64,000 nt of DNA from Zingiber officinale (GCF_018446385.1 NC_056004.1:25116492-25180491); one strand, 5' to 3'. Positions 1 through 11,850 are shown, numbered from the stretch's first letter. Notes: generated by a model from the letters alone, not told the origin. Translations and numbers: made by a program.

Positions 1-832
1 AGAACACCAAGTTTAAGGAGTGAAAAACTAATCTTGGCGGAGCCCTATAAACCTGGCAGATCTTGACAGTTTGGAGGAGATATAAAAAGATCAAGAAATC
101 CATTCTTTGACTCATCTTGGGTTTGGAACTTCATCCTCTCCTGGAAGAAGGGTTCTCCACTTAGAAGGAAACTTTAGATCTTTCATCTCCATCGATCCGA
201 ATAATCCATCCACCTCCGGAGCAAGAACATTCCTCCAACGACACTGGACTTCAAGGATAAGCACTCTCTTCTCTCTTTTTCCATATATTGAGTTGTAGTT
301 TTCTATTTTCATTGTCTTTTGATTATTTTCTCTTAATGGAGTATATCCTTTGATTCTTAGGATGTAGAGAGTATTTGTAATGCGATGTTGATGTATAAAC
401 TATGTATATGTCATTTCCTTATTCAATGAAGTGTTTACATCACATTTTATATGTGTTATGCCTTCTATCTATTTGATGAAAATGTGTAAATGGTATAAAC
501 ATGTAGATGTGTATTGATTGTTCACCCCATAGAGGAGATACTCTAGATTTTATGATTGAGAGACCCTATTGATAAGGGTATCCCTTTAACTGGACATCTA
601 GAGTATCGCCTTGAAAGGGAGGATAATTCTCCACAAGGAAGCATCTAATTTGGCTTAATGAATTATCTATAATCCTATGTTAATAAGTATCTTGTGCAAT
701 CTAGTGATTGTATGACTGGGGGGGTCTAGTGACAAGGGTATCCCTTTAAATGAATTTGCTATGTTACCTCTTACTTTGTGTCATCAGATATCAATAGGGG
801 TAGCACTCTGACATGACTATCAGTGGGTAGTA
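1..832 (+). mobile_element. Left segment of Athila-like element, LTR or 5' untranslated region
   Basis: No credible coding sequence is present. The segment continues directly into 14657 after removal of the 833-14651 insertion, with TAGTA at 828-832 repeated at 14652-14656. It carries an imperfect internal repeat: 'gacaagggtatccctttaa' at about 730-748 resembles 'gataagggtatccctttaa' at about 571-589. Position before the tRNA-Asp-like site makes LTR or leader the best reading. The exact LTR boundary cannot be fixed here. Confidence 0.45.
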
Positions 833-1300
833 TGTAGGACCATTGGGCCGGCTAGAAGGGGGGTTGTTGGATATCCTGCAAAATCAAAACAAACGAACAA
901 CCCTTCCTCGAACTCTTTAAGTTAACACTTGTAAAATAAACAAAGCAGATAAATAAAATATTAAAAAGACGAGGCACAAAATTTACTTGGTTACAACCGA
1001 TGTGGTTGTTAATCCAAGGAAGGTTAAGAGCACTAGAATATTCCTTCAGGCAGAGAAGCCTCTTACAACGTTGAAGCACAGAAGCAGAAGCTTAACTCTA
1101 AAGCACACAAGCGTAGGAATTACAAGTAATGAGTTCGTTAAAAAGCTTCTAAACCAAAGCTATATTTATAGCCTTGGTCGGGGCGCCTCAAAGGGTTCCG
1201 GGCGCCCAGGGGGGATAAAACTTTATCCCCCAACATTTAGAACGCGTTAGACGCGTTTTGGTCAAACATCCTGGTCTGGGCGCCCGGTGGAGTTCCGGGC
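833..1300 (-). repeat. 3' LTR of gag-only element, distal part
   Basis: This 468 bp piece is homologous to 13599-14066 of the other LTR and starts (plus-strand reading) TGTAGGACC. It stops at the copia insertion at 1301 and resumes at 11256. The two pieces together give 1049 bp, against 1053 bp for the intact LTR. Confidence 0.88.
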
Positions 1301-2250
1301 TGCTAGAGTGTATACTAAAAGCCTAGCTTTTGTAAACATTTATAAATGAATCACATTGGTCAATATGTGCATTTATTTGTTAAATGTAATTGTTCAATTA
1401 ATTTATATAGTAGACAACATGGAGTGTGGTGTCACACTCAGAAGATCATGTTGTCGGTTCTCTTAAATTATAAACAAGTTGCTCACAACTAAAATGGAAA
1501 GGAACAAACCATCAGAATAGTCGTAGTGTAATTAAGTATTAGTTTATCTTGACAAATAAATTACACTGATACACTTTAAGTGCATTGAGTAGGACCATTT
1601 AGGTAAGTTCTTTTGTACTGACTTAGTAAAAGAACTAGACCTTAGTTATTATGGAAGTGTGTGGTCTTAATCCTAATATAATAACAAGCACATATATTTA
1701 ATATTTATTTCTTTAACTTATCAAAGGGTGAGGTTTAGCTCGATAAATCAATATGCCCGATAACTTGGGAAATGATATTACTTATAGTGTGTGTTGTTGA
1801 TTATAGAAGAAATCTGTGTCCTAGTTATCTAGGTTGAGAATGCCCCCAAGAGGAGCTCATAAGGATTGTCATGTTAAACCCTGCAGGTGGACCTAGTCCG
1901 ACATGATAATGAAGTTGAGTGGTACTACTCTTGGAGCTAGATATTAATTAGGTGAGTTGTCAGTAACTTACTTAATTAGTTGACATTCGTAATCTTAAAC
2001 ACAGGGAGACTAACACACTCATAATAAGAAGGAGCTCATAATGTAATTTGGGATTGGTGCGGTAGTGCGGTAATAACTCTCTAGTGGAATGAGTTATTAT
2101 CGATGAACTTGAGTTGTGTGTTCGGGGCGAACACGGGATACTCAAGCTCATCGGAAGGCCAAAACAAATTTCTCCTCTAGGTCCCTGCCGTAGCCTCATT
2201 AAAGCCTCAAGTCCATCCAAAGAAAGACCCGTCTTGGTGTCCAAGAAGGG

Positions 2251-2288
2251 GGTCGGCCCATTGCTTGGTGACCAAGCAATGACCGGCC
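2251..2288. repeat. Hairpin in copia 1 LTR
   Basis: Perfect inverted repeat with arms CATTGCTTGGT (2259-2269) and ACCAAGCAATG (2271-2281) around a single base, inside imperfect outer arms GGTCGGCC and ACCGGCC. A related short hairpin, CTTGG-TGT-CCAAG, lies just upstream at 2233-2245, and CTTGG-TGA-CCAAG recurs near 2321. The same structure is present in the 3' LTR near 9771-9805. Confidence 0.8.
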
Positions 2289-2740
2289 ACATCTCCTCTT
2301 AATAGGGTCGACACTATTTCTTGGTGACCAAGCATGTAGGGGCCGCCCATAATTATTTCAAATAGGAGGGGTGTTTTGAATTTTTAAAATCTTCTCTTTG
2401 TAGAAAACTATAAGTTTTAAAAGAGAGATTTTAATTTTTAAAAAACTTTCCTTATTTGAATTAGGCCATATGTTTTAATAGAGAGTTTTAAAAGTTTCCT
2501 TTTTTAACCATCCTCATGGTTTAAGAAAAAAAGGGAGATAAGTTTTAAAATTAAAATTTTCTATCATCATGTTAAAAAAGGAAATTTTGTTAAAAAAGTT
2601 TTAAATTTTAAAACATGGTTTTAATTTTTTGAACTTTCCTTTTTTAACTCCTACTTTAGGAAAGAGAGCTTGTAAATTTTATAAGAGGATTTCTTCTTGT
2701 AAAACTTTTAAAAATTATATTTCCTTTATTCCCTTGATGA

Positions 2741-2783
2741 GGTGGTCGACCACCTTGCTTGGTGCCCAAGCAAGGGGCCGACC
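2741..2783. repeat. Second hairpin pair in copia 1 LTR
   Basis: A perfect palindrome GGTGGTCGACCACC (2741-2754) runs into a hairpin with arms CCTTGCTTGG and CCAAGCAAGG and a 3 nt loop (2753-2775), followed by GGCCGACC. In the 3' LTR the first palindrome is damaged by a G for A change. Confidence 0.78.
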
Positions 2784-3722
2784 ATAATAAAATAATTTAA
2801 AATCATCACAAAATCAAATTTGGTGATTGATTCAATCAAGAGGAAAGAAAAGGAAAAATAAATAGGGAAAAGAAAAAACTCTTGGATGATTTTATTTTTG
2901 TAAAAAAAATTTCCTTATTTGCCTTGGGTAAGTAATATAAAGGAAGGGGTGAGGGGGCTTCATGAGACACAATTCTTATTCTCTTGCTTGGAGATCATCA
3001 AGTGGCCGACCCTCCCTCTCTTCTCTCTTTTCCCTTTTGTTCTCTTCTCCTTGGTGGTGTTGGTGGCCGAATTTTAGAAGAAGAGGAGAAGCTCTTTTGG
3101 GTGGTGTTCATCTTGGTGGATCATCGCCCACACGACGTCCAAGGCGAGGCGAGGAATACGGCAGAAGATCTCGAGGTCATTAGTTTACAAAGAGAAGGTA
3201 TAACTTGTAGTTTTCTTCTGCATCATACTAGTTATTTTCTTTGTAAGAATTCTAAATACAAGAGGCAATTAGATCTAGTCTTTCGAATTTATTTTTCTAG
3301 TTTGTGTTTTCTTCTTTTTCGAATTTATGATTTGATTGTTCTTTTTGGTTAACCTAGAGTTATTTAATGAAATAAATATTAGCTTTCCTTAAAAGGCTTT
3401 GCCTAGGCGGTGGTGGTTGCTCCCATATCCAAGACGACCATGTGCCTCGCCATGCAGTCCTGGAAGTCAATTTTGGAAATTAATATTTATGGAATTAATA
3501 ACTTAGGTAGATTTGAATCAATAGTGTTGAGTTCCGCTTGCGATTCATATCTAAACCATTAAGAACAGATAAGTTAAATTTGGAATCAATGATGTTAAGT
3601 TCCGTCTGCGATTCCTAATTTAACTTCTAAAGAAAACAATAGGTTATTTAAGGAAAGGTTCGACACTTGTACAAAAATTTTTGTACAGTGGAACTGGTAC
3701 GTTTTCCTAGGACTAACCAACA

Positions 3723-4837
3723 ATTAATATTAGAGCTAGTGTTTGCCTCTGTGTGTTTAGAATTCAAATAGGTTATGCACATGTCATACATAATTTAGGC
3801 AGGACAATAGTAGGATCTGCTAACTCTTTGGTTGTAGGCTCCAACTATTATGGCTTATTGATGTTGTGTGTGATTGGACCCTTGGACATGTCAAGGGTAA
3901 TATTTTGTGCGTGCATGAATTTATGTAACTAATACAGTAGGAGCGGTATTAGCCCTAAGATTTTTTAACTTTATTTTCGATCTAGATTACATGTACATTC
4001 CCTCGTGGAATATAGGATCGATATATGTAAAATTCTATTTTTGTCGCGGATCGAATTCTTGCGAGGCATGGTACTTATGGAGCACCAGAGGCGCAGCGGA
4101 ATAAGAGGCAAGATAGATGCGACAACTCGACCCGATGGCGGTGGCTAAAGATGGCAGCAGCTAGGGTTGGAGTATACTGAAGACAGTGAAAGGAAAAGGC
4201 CATAATAGTTGGAAAATTAATTTCTAAATTTATTGCTTTTATTTACTGTGATGTTTATGTGCATGTGATGTATGCTAGCATAGGTTAAAATCCTCATTTT
4301 AAATAACTAAGTGGGAGAGGGATTTTAATAAATTCCACGGTCTCCATTACTGGTTTGTAAGTGATGCAAACAAACTTGCACGTTGGCTCTGAGTTTCTTC
4401 CTCCATATCGGATGAGTTTGTTTACGGATCACTAGATCAAACTTCCATTTTGGATGACTATAGAAAATTAATTAAGAGCGTGTGATCTTTCTCATCGGAA
4501 GGGACACAATCTTATTAATGGACTTAGTGTCAAGTAATGGTATACACTTAGGCACGTCTAATAGTATCCTCCCCATCGGAGTCACTGCTATTATTTGTGT
4601 GACCGAAGGAAACCAACTATTAATTTTATTTGTCAAAAAGTTAGGTTGACAAGATAATAAAATTAATGGGTTACACCCTCCTTTTACAAATGTTGAATTT
4701 ATATACGCCCACACTATCGTGGCATACAAAATTCATGGTGTTTTGAGGTGTTGGTTAATTTAAAATAGTATTGTTTGAGGAATCAATATTATTCTAAATT
4801 TAGAGTCCTGACCAAAGTTATTTTTGTGATTCTTAGG
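3723..4837 (+). promoter_or_regulatory. Primer-binding site and untranslated leader of copia 1
   Basis: The primer site should begin just after the LTR. Here 3726-3737 reads TAATATTAGAGC, which differs from the initiator-Met-type TGGTATCAGAGC by two G to A changes and one C to T change. The rest is a 1.1 kb non-coding leader, which recurs at 63493-64000 in the second copia copy. No gene is seen in it. Confidence 0.7.
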
Positions 4838-5995
4838 ATGACTTTCAACCCACTGACCATTATACTAAAAGAGAACAAACTTACTGGACCCAACTATATA
4901 GATTGGAAAAGAAACCTGGACATTGTCCTTACTGCTGAAAGCTATAAGTTTGTACTGACTGAGGCTTGCCCTGATGCACCTGACGGTGACTCTACCCCAG
5001 AGGAGATTGAGTATCATAAGAAATGGGTAAAAGCTGATGAGATGGCGTGGTGTTACATTTTGGCATCAATGTCAAATGTATTACAACATCAGCATCAAGA
5101 TTTACCAACAGCTTATGATATAATGAACAATCTCAAAGAACTCTTTGGGCACTAGAGTCGGACTGCAAGGCAAGAGGCAATGAGAAAGCTAATGACAGCC
5201 ACCATGTCAGAGGGGACACCCGTAAGGGATCATATCCTCAAAATGATGGCTTATCTGAATGAAATACAAGTCCTTGAAGGAGAAATCGATGGGGAAATCC
5301 AGGTCGATATAATTCTCCAAATGCTACCCAGAAGTTTTGAGCAGTTCCGCTTGAACTATAACATGAACAAAAGAGAGTATACGTTGGCAGAACTTCTAAC
5401 AGAACTACAGGCAGCAGAAGGAATATTTCGTCATGGTTCTCAGATTCACTATGCTGAAAATGGTTCTACTTCTAAGTCGAAAGGCAAGAAGAAGAAGAAA
5501 TAGGTCTTTTCAGCGAAGAAGGTGAATAAACCTCAAGGTACAGGACAGAAAGCTGGAATGAAGAAGTCGAAGGGCAAGTGCTTCATCTGCAAGCAGTCTG
5601 GACATTGGAAAGTGGATTGTCCTCATAGGAACCAGAACAATAAAGGTATATCTCATACTCTAGTAGTTGAAACATGTTTAGCGGTGTTATCTACCAGCAC
5701 CTGGTGTGTAGATACGGGAGCCACTGATCATGTCTGCAATTCTTTGTAGGGGTTCTAGGAAACCCGGTGACTATTTGATGGAGAGATAACTGTCTACATG
5801 GGCAATGCTACTAAGGTGGCGCCTGTTGCAGTGGGAGACGTCTACTTATCATTTGATAGGAATAGGAAATTGGTTTTAAAAAATTGTCTTTATGTACCCA
5901 GTTTTAGAAAGAATTTAATTTCAGTTTTTAAACTGTATTTGGATGGATATTCAGTTTCCTTTAGTAACAATGTGGTTATAAAGAGAAATAAATAG
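4838..5995 (+). pseudogene. gag: copia 1 gag and protease, broken
   Basis: Gag forms the particle that packages element RNA, and protease cleaves the polyprotein. The ATG at 4838 opens a frame starting MTFNPLTIIL, with the copia gag hallmark GPNYIDWKRNL shortly after. A CCHC zinc knuckle, CFICKQSGHWKVDC, lies at 5579-5620 and the protease site DTGATDH at 5711-5731, right after WCV. In-frame stops interrupt at about 5153, 5500, 5747 and 5993, all in the same frame, so the rest of the sequence is still readable. Most stops fall where CAG-type glutamine codons are expected. The conserved section YVPSFRKNLISV at 5892-5927 links protease to integrase. Confidence 0.88.
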
Positions 5996-6013
5996 ATTAT
6001 CTGTTCTGGTACA

Positions 6014-7317
6014 TTGGTTGACAATTTATATACTTTAAATCCAATTTCTCCCACAAAGCAAAATATGGAAATTAATAACACATCTTCTATCTCTAATAAG
6101 AGAAAAGAACCTTCAGAAATGAACCAAACGCATCTTTGGCACCTAAGGCTTGGTCATATTAACTTAAGTAGGATTCAAAGGCTTGTAGCCGATGGACTCT
6201 TGGGTCCATTAGAGTTGGAAAACTTTCCAACATGTGAATCCTGCTTGGAAGGTAAATGACCAAGAGACCTTTTAAGGCCAAGGGGTATAGAGCCAAAGAA
6301 GCGTTAGAATTGGTTCATTCTGATTTGTGTGGTCCTATGTCTATCCAGGATAAAGGTGGTTTTGAATATTTTATCTCTTCTATAGACGATTATTCAAGAT
6401 ATGGATACATTTACCTAATGCACCGCAAGTCTGAGTGCTTTGATAAGTTCAAAGAATACAAGGCTGATGCGGAGAAACGTCTAGGTAAAAGTATCAAGAC
6501 ACTACGGTCTGATCATGGTGGCGAATACCTCTTAGGAGAGTTTAGGAATTACTTATCAAAGGCCAGGATTCAATCCCAGTTGTCCGCACCTGGTACACCC
6601 CAACAGAATGGTGTGGCAGAACGAAGGAATAGGACTCTTATGGAGATGGTTAGATCGATGATGAGTTATTCAGAATTACCAAATTCGTTTTGGGGATACG
6701 CTCTGGAAACAACAGCGCACATTCTGAACTTAGTACCTTCTAAATCAGTATCTTCTACTCCCACAAAATTGTGAAATGGGCGGAAGCCCAGTCTAAGACA
6801 TATTCGGATTTGGGGTAGTTCAACACATGTGCTGAAACCATATGCTGATAAGTTAGAATCTTGTACAGAAGTTCGTGTGTTTGTGGGTTATCCCAAAGGA
6901 ACGAAAGGTGGTTTATTTTATAGTCCTAAAGACCAGAAGGTCATTGTTAGCACCAATGCTCAGTTTTTAGAAGAAGACTATATAATGGATCACAAGCGCA
7001 GTAGCAAAATTGTTCTAGAAGAACTTAGAGAGGACACGTCTACTTCAGTACCAACAGTACAAGATGAAGTACCACAAGAGACTGCAACACATGTCACACA
7101 TGATACACAACCACAGACGGTGCCTCGTCGTAGTGGGAGGGTTGTAAGGCAGCCTGAGAGATTCATGTTTTTGGGAGAGTCTTCGGACTTGATCCCGGGT
7201 AAACATGAACCTGATCCCCGGACATATGATGAAGCACTCCAAGATATAGATGAAGTATCTTGGCAAAAGGCAATGAATTCCGAAATAGAATCTATGTATT
7301 CTAATAAGGTCTAGGAG
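6014..7317 (+). pseudogene. int: copia 1 integrase, broken
   Basis: Integrase inserts element DNA into the genome. The N-terminal HHCC zinc region is visible as HLWHLRLGH (from about 6131) with CESC near 6233-6244. A single-base deletion near 6255 then shifts the frame. The catalytic core follows, with the first aspartate in LVHSDLCGPM (about 6310-6339), the second in RSDHGGEY (about 6508-6531) and the glutamate region PQQNGVAERRNRT (about 6598-6636). A TGA at about 6772 and a TAG at about 7312 interrupt the C-terminal part, both where tryptophan is expected. The Thr/Gln-rich stretch at 7030-7120 is the usual variable linker before reverse transcriptase. Confidence 0.88.
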
Positions 7318-8289
7318 CTTGTAGAACCACCTGATGGTGTAAAAGCCATTGGATGCAAGTGGATCTATAAAAGGAAAAGAGGGACAGATGGGAAGGTAGA
7401 AACCTTCAAAGCAAGGCTTATTGCGAAAGGGTACACTCAGAAAGAGGGAATCGATTATGAGGAGACCTTTTCGCCGATAGCTATGCTTAAGTCTATCCGG
7501 ATACTCTTATCCATTGTCACTCATATGGATTATGAGATTTGATAAATGGATGTCAAGACAGCTTTCCTTAACGGAAGTCTTGAAGAAAATATCCATATGA
7601 AGCAACCAGAAGGGTTCATTGAAAAGGGCAAAGAGCATCTAGTGTGTAAGCTCAATCGATCCATTTATGGACTGAAGCAAGCTTCAAGATCTTGGAACAT
7701 CCGGTTTAATGAAGTAATCCAGTCATATGGATTTATTCAGTGTTCGAATGAGTTTTGTGTATACAAGAAGTGTAACAGAAACGTGGTGGTATTTCTTGTA
7801 CTATAAGTAGATGATATTTTGTTAATTGGCAACAATGTCAAGGTATTATCAGATGTAAGGGTATGGTTGTCCAAACAATTTGATATGAAGGACTTAGGAG
7901 AATGTGCACACATTCTTGGGATCAAAGTTATAAGGGATCGCAAGAAAAGAATGTTGTGCCTATCCCAAACTTTATATATAGATACAATCCTTGCTCGTTT
8001 TAGCATGCAAAACTCCAAGAAAGGTTTCTTACCTTTTAGGCATGGAGTAGACTTATCTAAAGAGATGTCCCCGAAGACATCAAAGGAGATTGAGGACATG
8101 AAGGCAGTTCCTTATGCTTCGGCTGTAGGAAGCCTTATGTATGCAATGCTGTGTACGAGACCTGGTATCTGTTTTACCGTGGGCATGGTTAGCAGATATC
8201 AGAGTAACCCTGGACAAGGACATTGGACTACTGTGAAGCATATTTTAAAATACCTGAGAAGGACTAGAGATTATATGCTAGTCTACTAA
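7318..8289 (+). pseudogene. rt: copia 1 reverse transcriptase, broken
   Basis: Reverse transcriptase copies element RNA to DNA. Recognisable blocks are KWIYKRKRG, FKARLIAKGYTQKEGIDYEETFSP, the MDVKTAFLNGSL block near 7546 with the first catalytic aspartate, and LNRSIYGLKQASRSW. The catalytic motif reads stop-VDD at about 7804-7815, so the tyrosine of the usual YVDD is lost to a TAA. Another stop (TGA, about 7540) precedes MDVKTAFLNG. The later blocks MYAMLCTRPG and KYLRRTRDYML are intact to 8289. All is in one frame, so the decay is by point mutation. Confidence 0.9.
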
Positions 8290-8796
8290 GCAGACGATTG
8301 GCTCCCTGTGGGTTACACGGATTTGGATTTCCAATCAGATAGGGACAATAGTAAGTCTACATCAGGCTATGTGTTTACTCTAGGAGGTGGAGCCATTGCA
8401 TGGAGGAGTGTTAAGTAGAAATGCGTCTCGGACTCAACCATGGAAGCTGAGTATGTGGCAGCCTTTGAGGCAGCCAAAGAAGCTGTATGGCTCAGGAACT
8501 TTCTAATGGACTTAGATGTGATTCCTGGTTTGCCCAAGATCATCACAATTTATTGTGATAATAGCAGTGCAGTTGCAAATTCGAAGGAACCACGAGCCCA
8601 TAAGGCAAGTAAACATATAAAGCGCAAGTACCACCTGATACGAGACATCGTCAAGCGAGGAGAAGTTGTCGTCGCTAAGATTGCATCAGCAGATAACCTG
8701 GCAGATCCTTTCACAAAGGCCCTTCAGGCGAAGTCTTTTGATCGGCATGTGGAGGGGATGAGAATCAGATGTATGGCAACAGATATAGCAGCTTAG
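8290..8796 (+). pseudogene. rh: copia 1 RNase H
   Basis: RNase H removes the RNA template during reverse transcription. The region shows [19 protein letters not shown] (about 8311-8367), STMEAEYVA with the second catalytic acid (about 8437-8463), the third acid in IYCDNSSAV (about 8551-8577), and the C-terminal ADPFTKAL (about 8701-8724). A TAG near 8416 interrupts it where glutamine is expected. The frame ends at the natural stop at 8794-8796, about 20 bp before the polypurine tract. The domain is full length for the family. Confidence 0.88.
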
Positions 8797-8803
8797 TCTT
8801 TTA

Positions 8804-8818
8804 GTATAAGTGGGAGAT
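8804..8818 (+). promoter_or_regulatory. Polypurine tract of copia 1
   Basis: The purine-rich AAGTGGGAGA lies directly before the TG of the 3' LTR. This is the usual place and sequence for the plus-strand DNA primer of plant copia elements. Confidence 0.8.
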
Positions 8819-11250
8819 TGTTAGAGTGTATACTAAAAGCCTAGCTTTTGTAAACATTTATAAAATAATCACATTGGTCAATATGTGTATTTATTTGTTA
8901 AATGTAATTGTTCAATTAATTTATATAGTAGACAACATGGAGTGTGGTGTCACACTCAGACGATCATGTTGTCGGTTCTCTATAAATTATAAACAAGTTG
9001 CTCGCAACTAAAATGGAAAGAAACAAACCATCAGAATAGTCGTAGTGTAATTAAGTATTAGTTTATCTTGACTAATAAATTACACTGATACACTTTAAGT
9101 GTATTGAGTAGGACCATTTAGGTAAGTTCTTTTGTACTGACTTAGTAAAAGAACTAGACCTTAGTTATTATGGAAGTGTGTGCTCTTAATCCTAATATAA
9201 TAACAAGCACATATATTTAATATTTATTTCTTTGACTTATCAAAGGGTGAGGTTTAGCTCGATAAATCAATATGCCCGATAACTTGGGAAATGATATTAC
9301 TTATAGTGTGTGTTGTTGATTATAGCAGGAATCTGTGTCCTAGTTATCTAGGTTGAGAATGCCCCCAAGAGGAGCTCATAAGGATTGTCATGTTAAACCC
9401 TGCAGGTGGACCTAGTCCGACATGATAATGAAGTTGAGTGGTACTACTCTTGGAGCTAGATATTAATTAGGTGAGTTGTCAGTAACTTACTTAATTAGTT
9501 GACATTCGTAATCTTAAACACAGGGAGACTAACACACTCATAATAAGAAGGAGCCCATAATGTAATTTGGGATTGGTGCGGTAGTGCGGTAATAACTCTC
9601 TAGTGGAATGAGTTATTATCGATGAACTTGAGTTGTGTGTTCGGTTCGAACACGGGATACTCAAGATCATCAGAAGGCCAAAACCAATTTCTCCTCTAGG
9701 TCCCTGTCGTAGCCTCATTAAAGCCTCAAGTCCATCCAAAGAAAGACCCGTCTTGGTGTCCAAGAAGGGGGTCGGCCCATTGCTTGGTGACCAAGCAATG
9801 GCCGGCCACATCTCCTCTTAATAGGGTCGACCCTATTTCTTGGTGACCAAGCATGTAGGGGCCACCCACAATTATTTCAAATAGGAGGGGTGTTTTGAAT
9901 TTTTAAAATCTTCTCTTTGTAGAAAACTATAAGTTTTAAAAGAGAGATTTTAATTTTTAAAAAACTTTCCTTATTTGAATTAGGCCATATGTTTTAATAG
10001 AGAGTTTTAAAAGTTTTAAAACTTTCCTTTTTTAACCATCCTCATGGTTTAAGAAAAAAAGGGAGATAAGTTTTAAAATTAAAATTTTCTATCATCATGT
10101 TAAAAAAGGAAATTTTGTTAAAAATGTTTTAAATTTTAAAACATGGTTATAATTTTTAGAACTTTCCTTTTTTAACTCCTACTTTTGGAAAGAGAGCTTG
10201 TAAATTTTATAAGAGGATTTCTTCTTGTAAAACTTTTAAAAATTATATTTCCTTTATTCCCTTGATGAGGTGGTTGGCCACCTTGCTTGGTGCCCAAGCA
10301 AGGGGCCGACCATAATAAAATAATTTAAAATCATCACAAAATCAAATTTGGTGATTGATTCAATCAAGAGGAAAGAAAAGGAAAAATAAATAGGGAAAAG
10401 GAAAAACTCTTGGATGATTTTATTTTTGTAAAAAAATTTTCCTTATTTGCCTTGGGTAAGTAATATAAAAGAAGGGGTGAGGGGGCTTCATGAGACACAA
10501 TTCTTATTCTCTTGCTTGGAGATCATCAAGTGGCCGGCCCTCCCTCTCTTCTCTCTTTTCCCTTTTGTTCTCTTCTCCTTGGTGGTGTTGGTGGCCGAAT
10601 TTTAGAAGAAGAGGAGAAGCTCTTTTGGGTGGTGTTCATCTTGGAGGATCGTCGCCCACACGACGTCCAAGGCGAGGCGAGGAATACGACAGAAGATCTC
10701 GAGGTCATTAGTTTACAAAGAGAATGTGTAACTAGTAGTTTTCTTCTGCATCATACTAGTTATTTTCTTTGTAAGAATTCTAAATACAAAAGACAATTAT
10801 ATCTAGTCTTTTGAATTTATTTTTCGAGTTTGTGTTTTCTTCTTTTTCGAATTTGTGATTCGATTGTTCTTTTTAGTTAACCTAGAGTTATTTAAGGAAA
10901 TAAATATTAGCTTTCCTTAAAAGGCTTTGCCTAGGTGGTGGTGGTTGCTCCCATATCCAAGAAGGCGATGTGCCTCGCCATGCATTCCTGGAAGCCAAAT
11001 TTGGAAATTAATATTTATGGAATTAATAACTTAGGTTGATTTGAATCAATAGTGTTAAGTTCCACTTGCTATTCAAATCTAAACCATTAAGAATAGATAA
11101 GTTAAATTTGGAATCAATGATGTTAAGTTCCGTCTGCGATTCCTAATTTAACTTCTAAAGAACACAATAGGTTATTTAAAGAAAGGTTCGACACTTGTAC
11201 AAAAATTTTTGTACAGTGGAACTGGTACGGTTTCCTAGGATTAACCAACA
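8819..11250 (+). repeat. 3' LTR of copia 1
   Basis: 2432 bp, beginning TGTTAGAGTG and ending CCAACA. It matches 1301-3722 with scattered substitutions and a small insertion near 10010 where an AAGTTTTAAAACTTT unit is present. The hairpins of the 5' LTR recur. CGGGC at 11251-11255 completes the target duplication. Confidence 0.93.
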
Positions 11251-11255
11251 CGGGC

Positions 11256-11836
11256 GCCCCGGGCTGGTCCGGGCGCCCTGGACAGTTTCGTGCGCCCCGG
11301 ACCCCCAAGTCAACAGATGTTGACTTTTCTTCATCGGGACCTTTGCTCCAGTTTGGTCCGCCTTGGTCCGGGTCTTCTACTCCAAATCCGCTCACTTGGG
11401 TGATCTTTGCCATCCGGAATAGGGCTCACCCGAACCTAACTTCCGGTCTTCTCGAGCAGCCTTCCGCCCCGGCTTCTCGTCCCTCGGAATCGCTGCGTGT
11501 TTCCTTCTCGTCCACCAGCGTACTCATCCGCAGTCTTTGTCCCTCGGTCGCACCCCGTGCCGACCTTCTCACTAGCTAGGTCTCTTGCTCCCCGAGTAAT
11601 CTTCCGCTCCGGCTTTCGTCCCTTGGAACCACCGCACGCTTCCTTCTCTTCCGCCGGTGTACTCTTCCGCAGCATCTCGTCCCTCGGACGCACCGCGTGC
11701 CTTTCTTCTCGCTAGTTGAATCTTCCGCTCGAGTACCTGTTCTCCTAAGCTCCTGCATACTTAGACACAAGGTTAGAAACACACAGGACCTTACTTAACT
11801 TGTTGATCACACCAAAACAACCTTAGGGTTCCAACA
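11256..11836 (-). repeat. 3' LTR of gag-only element, proximal part
   Basis: This piece continues the LTR interrupted at 1300. It is GC-rich (Ser/Pro/Arg-rich spurious frames on both strands) and ends, in plus-strand reading, with GGGTTCCAACA. On the minus strand this is the TG start of the 3' LTR. Confidence 0.88.
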
Positions 11837-11850
11837 ATCTCCCCCTTTTT
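11837..11850 (-). promoter_or_regulatory. Polypurine tract of gag-only element
   Basis: On the minus strand the sequence reads AAAAAGGGGGAGAT and abuts the TGTTGGAACC start of the 3' LTR. This placement fixes the element's orientation. Confidence 0.82.

Larger units (their letters stand above)
1301..3722 (+). repeat. 5' LTR of copia 1
   Basis: Begins TGCTAGAGTG (canonical TGTTAGAGTG in the 3' LTR) and ends CCAACA. It is AT-rich with several GC-rich hairpins around 2230-2340 and 2741-2783. Open frames inside it, for example at 2984-3352, recur in the 3' LTR only because the LTRs are copies. A candidate leader region with a splice-donor-like GAAGGTATAAC lies near 3193-3203. Confidence 0.92.
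1301..11250 (+). mobile_element. Ty1/copia LTR retrotransposon 1, nearly full length, coding region broken
   Basis: This 9.95 kb element has LTRs of 2422 and 2432 bp that both run TG to CA. It is flanked by a perfect 5 bp target duplication, CGGGC (1296-1300 and 11251-11255). The domain order gag, protease, integrase, reverse transcriptase, RNase H is the Ty1/copia order, as integrase precedes reverse transcriptase. At least nine in-frame stops and one frameshift break the polyprotein, so it is not autonomous now. The LTRs look about 97 percent identical by eye, which suggests an insertion that is not ancient. It sits inside the 3' LTR of the gag-only element. Confidence 0.93.

Noticed and set aside
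2962..3352. Open frames in the copia LTRs (also at 10490-10814, and minus-strand frames at 1972-2292 and 9491-9811)
   Set aside because: They lie inside LTRs and recur only because the two LTRs are copies. They have no domain and differ in length between copies.
11343..11782. Ser/Arg-rich frames in the gag-only LTR (also 14216-14613 and 38920-39259)
   Set aside because: They are LTR sequence, open on both strands because of TCG/TCC-rich repeats, and are not conserved in frame between copies.
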